64,000 nt of DNA from Sulfurospirillum arcachonense DSM 9755 (GTDB taxonomy: Bacteria; Campylobacterota; Campylobacteria; Campylobacterales; Sulfurospirillaceae): positions 45,201 to 109,200 of the forward strand of contig NZ_JFBL01000010.1 in assembly GCF_000597725.1 (NCBI RefSeq). Reading direction: 5' to 3'. Position numbers and translations under genes: made by a program. Of this stretch, positions 36,355-44,087 are shown piece by piece (position 1 is the first letter of the stretch; each line of letters begins with the position of its first letter). The notes beneath the pieces were generated by a model. It had not been told where the DNA came from. It saw only the letters and a list, made by a program, of their open reading frames with translations, and did not search any database.

Positions 36355-38967
36355 TTACAAATCTTTTGATGGTTTTGAAAAATAATATCCTTGCATATAG
36401 TGAACATCTAAATCTTTTAAAATTCTAACTATTTCTTCATTTTCAACAAACTCTGCTATAACTTCTGAATTCATCTGCTTAGCAAATAAAACTATAGTTT
36501 TTACAATGTTAAGTGAATTTGAATCATGAGTTATATTTTGTATTAAAGAACCATCAATTTTCAAATATTTAGGACACATTTTAAGTAAAAATGAAAAATT
36601 AGAATATCCACTACCAAAATCATCAAGAGCAAAACTAACACCCAATTTTCTCATAGAATCTACAAATGGGATGAATTTTTCACTATTAATCATATTTTCT
36701 GTTTCTAATATTTCTAAAATTAACTTATTGTGTATATTGTACTCTACTATTTTTTCTTTTAAAAACTTTATTGTTTCTTCATTTTCAACATCAAGCATTG
36801 AAATATTGATAGAAAATTCAACTTCTTCATTTTGAAATTTTTTAAATGTTTTTTCTATCATAATTTTTGTCAAACATGGGTACTGTTTTGTCTCTTTTGA
36901 AACATCCAAAAACATAAAAGGCGTTATTATCTCATCTTCAATTATAATTCTTATTAAAGATTCATATTTTTTTTCTTGAGGGTTATTGACATTAATTATT
37001 TTTTGAAAATATGGTTCTATTAAATCATTGTCAATAGCAAATTGTATTTTTTCTCTCCAATAAATATTGTATTTATGTTTATTCATATGAACATTATTTT
37101 CATCATATACAGCACACGACAATTTGTTCTCTTTAGCATAAGTTAAAGCAACATTTATTCTACTAAGTATATGTTGTTTGTCTTTTGCTATAGCACATGT
37201 CAAACTTACACTTAGTTTATTTTGTTTGGAAGCATCATAAAAATCTTTTTTTCTAAATTCTTCATAAAAGCTATATCTTAGCACTTCTAAGTTTTCTTGC
37301 TCTATTTTTCTATCTATACTAATCAAAAATTCATCAGAACTTAATCTATATGCTTTAAGCTCATTCTTATTGGCAAAATCACTTAATACTTTTGATAATT
37401 CTATTAAAAGATAATCTCCTGTTTTTATGCCATAAAAATCATTAATATTTTTAAAACCATCTATATCAAAAATAATAACACTGACTTCTTCTAAGCTTTC
37501 CAAGTCCTTTAAAAATTGGTTTCTATTGCTTAATGATGTTAAAGCATCGGTATAATAATTTTTTTCTAACTCTATATTTTTATCTTCTAAAAATTTATTT
37601 ACTTCTATAAGCTCTTCTTTTTTAATATCAACCGCTAGTTCTAACTCTTCATTTAATTGTTTAAGTTTTTCTCGTTTTATATGTATATTTTCAATCATTT
37701 CATTAGCATAATAGGCCAATTGCTTAAAATCATCACTTATAAAAGAGTTTATATCAATCTTCTTTTTTTCAAAAGCTGCTTGACTAAAAAATTTAATTAA
37801 TTCTTCAAAAGCTTTGTTGATTTTCTTTGATAAAAATATACTTAATATTATTATAAAAATACAAACAATACCAAAAACTACAAATGCTTTTTTCACTCCA
37901 TCTCTTTGTATTTCTTCTGTTTTTTCCTTATTAATTTTTACTAGCTTTTCTATATGCTCATAATGCACTCCAGTAGAAAGTACCCAATCCCAATCATTTA
38001 AACGTTTTATATAACTTAGTTTTTTTACAATTTTATGATTTTTTGTATTTTTATATTTAAAAGTAACAAAAACATTGTCATTCTTAGTTAATGCTTGTCT
38101 TACCTCTTCTACATAATGTTTTCCATCAACATCAACTTTAAAAGAGCTTAAATTTGTATTTTCTAAATCTTTTCTTATTGGATTTAAAAGTATTGTTGCA
38201 TAATCTTTGCCACCAGTATGATTATTGACCTTAAATATATTAATATAACTATTTTCATTCACACCTGTAAAATTATTTACTTCATTGATTATTTTTTTCT
38301 TTATATCTTCCTCAACATCTTCAAGGTATTCCCCTGTACCTATAATAAAATTATATGGCTTAAATAGTTTTACATATGCAATCTTTTTAGATATATTATC
38401 TTCTTGCCCTGCATATTTCATAGTATAATAAGAACTGAACCCTTCTGTTTTTTCTTTCACAATATTAATAAATTCTTTTATGACATATTTTTTATTAGTA
38501 TCTTGAAAATCTATTATATTCTCACCTTCAAAATCTGTACGAATAGGGTATAATTTAGAATTACCTTCTATATCATCTATAAAATAATAACCTCGTCCAT
38601 TATTAAATCTTATATCTCGTAAAGACTCTATAATAAGTTCTTGGATTTCTTTTGGAGTTTTTATATCTTTATATTTTAGATACAAGTTATTTGCAATAGC
38701 ATAGGCTTCTTCTACACGTAGTATAATTGATTGACGTAGTTTTTTCTCGGTTAATTTTTTTTGTGAAATGATATAGTTTTCAGCTATGTTAACTCTATTT
38801 TTTAACTCATCTTTATATTGTTTAACAACATTTTCTCTTATATCATTAACAGTTGCTTCTAAAAAAGATTTTTGCATATTATCATATATAACTGAAATTA
38901 TCACAATAACAAGTGAAACACAAAACAGCATATATAAAAGATAATAATTAGCTAATGTTTTTTTCAT
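36355..38967 (-). CDS. Cache-GGDEF-EAL sensor protein, degenerate GGDEF
   Basis: About 870 residues. An N-terminal helix is followed by two Cache-type periplasmic domains (GRGYYFIDDIEGN and DWDWVLSTGVHYEH regions), a second helix near 370, a coiled coil, a GGDEF domain, and an EAL domain. The diguanylate-cyclase signature reads YRLSSDEFLI, so both glycines are lost and synthesis is unlikely. The EAL part keeps ESLIR, DDFGSGYSNF, KIDGSLI and YMQGYYFSKP, so phosphodiesterase activity is plausible. The start is ATG 38967 or 38973; a TTG lies at 38979. Confidence 0.85.
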   Translation of the reverse strand: MKKTLANYYLLYMLFCVSLVIVIISVIYDNMQKSFLEATVNDIRENVVKQYKDELKNRVNIAENYIISQKKLTEKKLRQSIILRVEEAYAIANNLYLKYKDIKTPKEIQELIIESLRDIRFNNGRGYYFIDDIEGNSKLYPIRTDFEGENIIDFQDTNKKYVIKEFINIVKEKTEGFSSYYTMKYAGQEDNISKKIAYVKLFKPYNFIIGTGEYLEDVEEDIKKKIINEVNNFTGVNENSYINIFKVNNHTGGKDYATILLNPIRKDLENTNLSSFKVDVDGKHYVEEVRQALTKNDNVFVTFKYKNTKNHKIVKKLSYIKRLNDWDWVLSTGVHYEHIEKLVKINKEKTEEIQRDGVKKAFVVFGIVCIFIIILSIFLSKKINKAFEELIKFFSQAAFEKKKIDINSFISDDFKQLAYYANEMIENIHIKREKLKQLNEELELAVDIKKEELIEVNKFLEDKNIELEKNYYTDALTSLSNRNQFLKDLESLEEVSVIIFDIDGFKNINDFYGIKTGDYLLIELSKVLSDFANKNELKAYRLSSDEFLISIDRKIEQENLEVLRYSFYEEFRKKDFYDASKQNKLSVSLTCAIAKDKQHILSRINVALTYAKENKLSCAVYDENNVHMNKHKYNIYWREKIQFAIDNDLIEPYFQKIINVNNPQEKKYESLIRIIIEDEIITPFMFLDVSKETKQYPCLTKIMIEKTFKKFQNEEVEFSINISMLDVENEETIKFLKEKIVEYNIHNKLILEILETENMINSEKFIPFVDSMRKLGVSFALDDFGSGYSNFSFLLKMCPKYLKIDGSLIQNITHDSNSLNIVKTIVLFAKQMNSEVIAEFVENEEIVRILKDLDVHYMQGYYFSKPSKDL

Positions 38968-39062
38968 AACCATCCACAATCATAATATAATGAATATTAT
39001 ATCTCCTTAAACTTTATCTTTATTAAAAAGCCCATCAAATAATACTTGCATTGAACCAAATC

Positions 39063-39179
39063 AATGCTTTTAAGAATTTAATGCATTATAATTTTAGCAA
39101 AGATTCAATAAGTGCCAATATAAAAAACTAAATGATGGTATAACTAAAACTCTTTACATGTAAATTTCTTAAAAGCATT
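39063..39179. repeat. 117-bp segment bounded by a perfect 14-bp inverted repeat
   Basis: AATGCTTTTAAGAA at 39063-39076 recurs as its exact complement at 39166-39179, spaced by 89 bases that include a TACATGTA copy and no gene. It lies between the Cache-GGDEF-EAL gene and the C_GCAxxG_C_C gene. It could be a miniature mobile element remnant or a chance A/T repeat. Confidence 0.35.
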
Positions 39180-39229
39180 ATTAAATAAAAAAGTACCTAT
39201 AATATCAAATTAAAAATAGGAGTTTTTAT

Positions 39230-39670
39230 ATGAATAAAATTGCATCTGAAGCATCAAATTATTTTTTTGATGGTTTTTTATGTTCTGAGTCTGTAGTAAA
39301 GGCTATAGCAGAAGAAAACAATATTTCTTCCTCAATGATTACAAAAATTGCAACTGCATTTGGAAGAGGACTTGCAAACTCTGAAAGTACTTGTGGTGCT
39401 TTAAGTGGTGGAATTTTAGCTTTATCAATGATACAAGGAAGAGACAACAATAATGATTCTTTTGAACTTTTGTATGAAAATATAGCTGAATTAAAAAAGT
39501 CTTTTGTGGATGAATTTAAAGAAGATACATGTACAAAACTTTTAGGCTTTTCTTTAAATGATGCTGATGCAAACGAAAAATTTACACAAAATGACTGTAA
39601 AAATTGCAAATGCTCAAAATACGTTGCATTTGTTACACAAAATGTCTCAAAAATGCTTAAAAATCAATAG
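39230..39670 (+). CDS. C_GCAxxG_C_C family redox protein
   Basis: A 146-residue cytoplasmic protein with the named cysteine pattern: FLCSESV, STCGALSGGILAL (the GCAxxG box, here CGALSGG), EDTCTKLLGF, and NDCKNCKCSKYV near the C-terminus. The family is thought to be redox-active or metal-binding, but its reaction is unknown. It is a single gene with AATAGGAG before the ATG, divergent from a sensor gene and followed by a hairpin terminator. Confidence 0.85.
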   Translation: MNKIASEASNYFFDGFLCSESVVKAIAEENNISSSMITKIATAFGRGLANSESTCGALSGGILALSMIQGRDNNNDSFELLYENIAELKKSFVDEFKEDTCTKLLGFSLNDADANEKFTQNDCKNCKCSKYVAFVTQNVSKMLKNQ

Positions 39671-39697
39671 TGAGTTTCTTTTACTCACTTTCTTTTT
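39670..39697 (+). terminator. Terminator after the C_GCAxxG_C_C gene
   Basis: GTGAGT/ACTCAC arms with a 7-base loop are followed by TTTCTTTTTT. Confidence 0.7.
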
Positions 39698-39704
39698 TAT
39701 CAAT

Positions 39705-40349
39705 TTAATTATTCTCATATAATCTTTTTTCTAATTTGTTTTTAAACATCATTGAAAAAACAATAAGTGCTAACAAAGATGCAACAGCAATATAAAAGCC
39801 ATTTGAGCCTAGATCAAAAGACTGTGCTCCTATATTGGCATATACTACTACTCCTGGAATAATACCAATACATGTAGCTAGAATAAAATCTCTATATTTT
39901 ATAGATGAAAAGCCTGCACTATAACTGATAATATCAAAAGGTACCAATGGAACTAATCTAAGAAAAAATATAATTAAAAATCCATTTTCTTTTGCATTTT
40001 TATCTAAATTTATCAACTTTTTATTTGAAAGTTTCTTTTTTATCCAAGCAGCATAAATCCTTGATATATAAAATGAGAGTGTTGCACCACAAAGTGCTCC
40101 AATCATAACATACAAACTTCCTTCATATAGACCAAAAATCAAACCACCTGCAATGGCTAAAAGTGCATCTGGAAACAGTGTTAAAGGAACTATAGTAAAG
40201 AGAATAATAAAAATAATAGGCGCATATATACCAAAACTTAAGACATATTCTTTTATCTCTACTGGACTTGTAAACATAAATATATCAAAATAGTAAAAAA
40301 AGCCTAACACTAAAAATAAAACTATAAAAAATAAAACTTTTTTTAACAT
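39705..40349 (-). CDS. TVP38/TMEM64 (VTT) membrane protein, copy B
   Basis: A 214-residue VTT-domain protein with about five helices. The family core FFLRLVPLVPFDIISYSAGFSSI (about 128-150) holds the conserved Arg and Pro residues, and SFYISRI marks the preceding loop. It is last in a four-gene leftward unit (rhodanese lipoprotein, VTT, Fe-S protein, VTT) and overlaps the Fe-S gene by 7 bases. It is similar in layout to the VTT protein at 41421-42086. Function unknown; a lipid or small-solute role is inferred from the family. Confidence 0.85.
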   Translation of the reverse strand: MLKKVLFFIVLFLVLGFFYYFDIFMFTSPVEIKEYVLSFGIYAPIIFIILFTIVPLTLFPDALLAIAGGLIFGLYEGSLYVMIGALCGATLSFYISRIYAAWIKKKLSNKKLINLDKNAKENGFLIIFFLRLVPLVPFDIISYSAGFSSIKYRDFILATCIGIIPGVVVYANIGAQSFDLGSNGFYIAVASLLALIVFSMMFKNKLEKRLYENN

Positions 40350-41440
40350 AACTTCTCTATCATCTTTTTTGATTTATATCTGTTGTACCATTTTTTTACA
40401 ACACTATTTTTCTTTTGAGAAAATCCTTCTATCACATTATCTGCAAAAATCAAATCAAGTATATGCACTCCATTTTTACCACCTCTACTCATAGACTCTG
40501 CACATGACTGACAATAACTCACAATCGTATCACAACTTGTTTGATTTGCCCTAGAATTCATTTGTTCAATTGCTAACTTAGGATTTGTAAGTTCAAGCAT
40601 CCCTCCACTTCCACAACACTCTGTTTTCTCACGATTGTTTTTAAACTCTTCATAATTTAATCCAAGTTTATCCAAGAGTTTTCTAACGCTTACATGTAAA
40701 GAGTTTTCATGTCTTGTTGGACAAGGATCGTGCAAAGCAACATTTTTATGAGTACTATAAACACCAATTTTATTTTTTGGAATTCCTACATGTGCTAAAA
40801 TGTCATATAAAGATACAACATTTATAGTAGGCGAGAACTCTTTTAAACTCACATAACAATTCTCACAAGCAGTAATTACAGTATCTATTTGCATTGTATT
40901 TATATCGGCTGAGAGTTTTGAGTAAAGTTGCGTAAACCTATTTATATCTCCAACTATTCGTGTAGGCTGTCCACAACACTGTTGCAATATATTTATCCCA
41001 GGCATTGTAAAATGTAAATGGCTATAGATATCATGAACTAATTTTGGAGAGTATGAAGATAAGGCGCATCCTGGCATAAATGCCATATTTTTATACTCTC
41101 CAATACTAAATTTTGTCTTAGCTGTAAACATCTTTGAAAAACTATGTTTTTGATGAAATAACACCGATTTATAACCAAAACTTTTTAGTATTTTATCACT
41201 CTTAGCATGTTCTATTTTTGCATCTTTAAATACTTCTTTAAAACTTATATCACTAGGACAAACACTATAACAGTAATTACAAGTAGCACAAGAAAAAGAG
41301 ATATCTGAAGATGGTTTATTTTGTTTAAAATTTTGTAAAAGAGTTTTTGGTGAAGTGGTAAAATCGTGAAGCATCACGCAACCACTCATGCACTTTTTAC
41401 AATCTATACAATCATCAAATTTATGCGTTTCGTTTAACAT
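40343..41440 (-). CDS. Ferredoxin/CCG-domain Fe-S oxidoreductase
   Basis: A 365-residue cytoplasmic protein. Two [4Fe-4S] motifs lie at the N-terminus (CIDCKKCMSGC at about 11-21, CATCNYCYSVCP at about 51-62). Two CCG-type repeats follow: CCGQPTR with CENCYVSL, and CCGSGGM with YCQSCAESM. This is the GlpC/HdrD/glycolate-oxidase Fe-S-subunit layout, but no flavoprotein partner is adjacent. It overlaps both flanking VTT genes (20 and 7 bases), so it is co-translated with them and may hand electrons to a membrane process. Confidence 0.85.
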   Translation of the reverse strand: MLNETHKFDDCIDCKKCMSGCVMLHDFTTSPKTLLQNFKQNKPSSDISFSCATCNYCYSVCPSDISFKEVFKDAKIEHAKSDKILKSFGYKSVLFHQKHSFSKMFTAKTKFSIGEYKNMAFMPGCALSSYSPKLVHDIYSHLHFTMPGINILQQCCGQPTRIVGDINRFTQLYSKLSADINTMQIDTVITACENCYVSLKEFSPTINVVSLYDILAHVGIPKNKIGVYSTHKNVALHDPCPTRHENSLHVSVRKLLDKLGLNYEEFKNNREKTECCGSGGMLELTNPKLAIEQMNSRANQTSCDTIVSYCQSCAESMSRGGKNGVHILDLIFADNVIEGFSQKKNSVVKKWYNRYKSKKMIEKLC

Positions 41441-42086
41441 AAATCCTCTTTAAAAGATAAATAAATATAGAAAAAGCAAATAAAAACAGTAACCCATATA
41501 CAAAATACTTAGCCCCTCCGCTTAACATCTCACCTGTATAAGAGTAAACTAATGTTGCAGGAAGTTGCCCTAAACCAGTGGCAATGAGAAAATCTTTTAT
41601 TTTTATTTTCGTTAAACCAGCCCCATAACTTACTATATCAAAAGAGATAAAAGGCAATAACCTTGCTATAAGAATTGCATATTTACCATGTCTTTGGAAA
41701 AAAACATCTACGCTATCTAATGCGGCTTTTGAAGTCAACTTTTTGACAAACTCTCGTCCTAAAATCTTTGCAATATAAAAACACAAAACTGCCCCAACCA
41801 TCGCTGAAAACCAAGAGAGTAAAGCACCATAAACCCATCCAAAAAGTGCTGCATTTGCAAATGTAATTAAAAATGCAGGAAGTGGAGCAATGACAGCTTG
41901 GAAAACCATAAGCAAAAAAGATATTATAGGGGCTAGTACGCCAAAAGATAAAATATACTCTTTAATTTTTTCTATATCTAAAGTGTTAAAAAGAGAAAAT
42001 ATATCAAAAAGTATATTTTTAATAGGAGGTAGAAAACATAGCCCAATTATTACTAAAAGGACTATGTATTTGTTTGCTTGTTTCAT
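41421..42086 (-). CDS. TVP38/TMEM64 (VTT) membrane protein, copy A
   Basis: A 221-residue VTT protein with five to six helices. The core is LIARLLPFISFDIVSYGAGLTKI (about 140-162), with FYIAKILGREFV before it. Immediately downstream of the rhodanese lipoprotein (no gap) and overlapping the Fe-S oxidoreductase gene by 20 bases. In E. coli two VTT proteins (YdjX, YdjZ) also share a region with a rhodanese (YnjE), a similar gathering. Confidence 0.85.
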   Translation of the reverse strand: MKQANKYIVLLVIIGLCFLPPIKNILFDIFSLFNTLDIEKIKEYILSFGVLAPIISFLLMVFQAVIAPLPAFLITFANAALFGWVYGALLSWFSAMVGAVLCFYIAKILGREFVKKLTSKAALDSVDVFFQRHGKYAILIARLLPFISFDIVSYGAGLTKIKIKDFLIATGLGQLPATLVYSYTGEMLSGGAKYFVYGLLFLFAFSIFIYLLKRIYVKRNA

Positions 42087-42521
42087 CTACTTAACTAAAA
42101 CGTCACTTATTTTTTCTCTTGGCCAACCATATTGTCCATCAGTTAAAGTAAAAAGAGTGTCTTTTTTTAGTCCACTTTTTAAGAAAAAGTCATATGCTCT
42201 ATTTGCACCGCCACCGCCTCTAGGACAAATAATTATAATCTTTTGACCAGATTTTATAGTTGGAATCAATGCTGTTAAACGAGCTCTTTCTTCATCTGTT
42301 TTTACTGGATATGCATAAGTTGATACTGCACCTTTTAAATGCTCTTCTTTAAAATCATCTTTTTCTTGAATATCTACTAATACAATACTTTCGCTATCAT
42401 TTTTAATTAATTCAGCAGTTTTTTCTGCACTTATATAGTTATATTTAGCTTTTTGCTCTACTTTTCCACCACAACCTATAAAAACTAAAACTGCCACAAA
42501 TGAAAGTAATAAACCCTTCAT
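42087..42521 (-). CDS. Rhodanese-like lipoprotein
   Basis: A 144-residue exported lipoprotein with lipobox FIGC (Cys about residue 17) and a single rhodanese domain. The active-site loop is IICPRGGGGANRAY, with Cys as the likely persulfide carrier; CPRG is an unusual loop and lacks the aromatic/charged residues of classic rhodaneses. It is first of the leftward VTT/Fe-S operon and starts after GAGGAGTATGGT. The gap 42522-42717 to the next gene holds nothing I can support. Confidence 0.8.
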   Translation of the reverse strand: MKGLLLSFVAVLVFIGCGGKVEQKAKYNYISAEKTAELIKNDSESIVLVDIQEKDDFKEEHLKGAVSTYAYPVKTDEERARLTALIPTIKSGQKIIIICPRGGGGANRAYDFFLKSGLKKDTLFTLTDGQYGWPREKISDVLVK

Positions 42522-42717
42522 ACCATACTCCTCTAAAATATAATTACTACATGTATATGAATTTTAAATATGCAATCAAAGGAGTACTCAATGTCTCTAT
42601 TGATGTATGCTTAATCCTTAAGCCTATACATGAGTTGCGCAATTATAATGCTATTGTACTTAAAAACTTGTTAAAACGGTCAACATCTTTTTACCATTAA
42701 ATATGTATAATATCTTA

Positions 42718-43524
42718 CTAGTATAAGTTATTAATTTTAACAATAAAATCTAGTGGATCTATTTTTTTTGATTGTAAAATAATAGAAAAATGAAGGTGAG
42801 GACCAGTCACACGTCCAGTAGCTCCACTCAGTCCAAGTTTTTCATGTTTAGATACTTTTTGTCCCACTTTCACATCAATTTTACTCAAATGTGAGTAAGA
42901 GCTATAAATCCCTTCTCCATGATCAACGATAATTGCATTTCCAGAATAATACCGATTGCTTGCAACAACTACGACTCCATCATTAACAACTCTTATAACG
43001 CTTCCTGTTGGCGCTCTAAAATCAGTGCCTGAATGAAAACTTTTCAATGAGCCATTAAAAACTCTTGCATTTCCATAACTACTTGTTATTTTAGAACTCA
43101 TTGGTTTTTCAAAAGGCTCTTTCCAATACCTCTTTGGAGTAAATGTAGCATATATTTTTTTAGATTCTAAATACTCTTTATAAATTCTATTTTCTTCTTC
43201 TTTAGGAGGTTTTACTTTTTTAGGATTGACTTTCAAAGTCTCTTTTGGATAGTTGCCATCCTTTACATGTAAAGATATTGTACTAGTGTTATTTTGATTT
43301 TTACGCAAAAGTTCTATTGTTTTTTCTTTTGTCTTATACGCTACTGGAACTAATACAAAATAACTATCTTTTTTAGTAGGATGTTTGAGTTTTACTAGCT
43401 CGACACCATCTTTAAATACCTTTTCATCTGCATTTTTTAATTTTAACAAAAAAGTCGTACCCTTGATAACATCATATGCAAAAATATTTGTAACAAAAAC
43501 AAAAACTAATAATAATCTAAACAT
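42718..43524 (-). CDS. M23-family peptidoglycan endopeptidase, Pgp3-like
   Basis: A 268-residue secreted metallopeptidase. Signal peptide (MFRLLLVFVFVTNIFA), an N-terminal beta domain, and a C-terminal LytM domain with zinc ligands in FHSGTDFRAP (HxxxD) and GPHLHFSI (HxH). It cleaves peptide crosslinks of the cell wall; relatives such as Pgp3 affect cell shape in Campylobacter. The start at 43524 is chosen for AAAAGGAAAAAG just upstream; a longer frame adds ten residues. It overlaps the membrane-protein gene upstream by 8 bases, so it appears to be the last gene of the leftward cobalamin transcript. Confidence 0.87.
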   Translation of the reverse strand: MFRLLLVFVFVTNIFAYDVIKGTTFLLKLKNADEKVFKDGVELVKLKHPTKKDSYFVLVPVAYKTKEKTIELLRKNQNNTSTISLHVKDGNYPKETLKVNPKKVKPPKEEENRIYKEYLESKKIYATFTPKRYWKEPFEKPMSSKITSSYGNARVFNGSLKSFHSGTDFRAPTGSVIRVVNDGVVVVASNRYYSGNAIIVDHGEGIYSSYSHLSKIDVKVGQKVSKHEKLGLSGATGRVTGPHLHFSIILQSKKIDPLDFIVKINNLY

Positions 43525-44086
43525 CTTTTTCCTTTTTAAATGCTCTAAAAACAAAGTATATTATAACAACTTGTAACAAAAGAAGACCTACATGTAAATC
43601 ATAAACTTGTAACTTTTTATCACTTACATGTAGATACTCTAATAACTTATAAAAGACATAGGCAATCACCATACCAGCAAGATAACCTTTTTGTTTTGCT
43701 ACATCAGTAAGAGAAAGCATATTTGTCTTCTTAAGAGCAATAGTCTCCATACGAACCAAATAATTTCCAAACATAAAAACAATTTGATAACCTATATAAA
43801 TACTAAGTGCAATCATATAAGAGTAATTAAACACTAAAAAACCACTTACAAAAACTAAAACAACAAACTCAACAAATAACGTCACTAAATAAAATGTACG
43901 AATATTCATCATAACATCGTACCACTTAGCAACAAAAAGCATTCCAACAGCTAAAAAAATGCCCCCAAGAGAGTATATAGAAGGTTCAAGTGGAGTATAT
44001 ATAATAAATATACTCCCTACAGAAACTCCGAAAAATAGAGAATTTAAAAACTTGTACCATATATAATCTCTTAGGTTTATTTTCAT
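43517..44086 (-). CDS. Unrecognised integral membrane protein in the cobalamin operon
   Basis: A 189-residue protein with five to six hydrophobic helices (about 12-28, 35-55, 62-85, 90-110, 135-150, 165-183). I do not recognise the family; the layout is like half of an MFS carrier. It begins next to the TonB-receptor stop (ATG at 44086 overlaps it; a GTG at 44101 is an alternative). Position after the receptor suggests a role in cobalamin or cobalt uptake, by inference only. Confidence 0.55.
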   Translation of the reverse strand: MKINLRDYIWYKFLNSLFFGVSVGSIFIIYTPLEPSIYSLGGIFLAVGMLFVAKWYDVMMNIRTFYLVTLFVEFVVLVFVSGFLVFNYSYMIALSIYIGYQIVFMFGNYLVRMETIALKKTNMLSLTDVAKQKGYLAGMVIAYVFYKLLEYLHVSDKKLQVYDLHVGLLLLQVVIIYFVFRAFKKEKDV

Positions 44087-44087
44087 A

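Noticed and set aside
42500..42700. 66-codon plus-strand frame and a tiny ATG frame at 42591 with AAGGAG before it
   Set aside because: The longer frame starts inside the rhodanese gene on the other strand and has no family signal; the tiny one encodes only seven residues. Neither can be supported as a gene.
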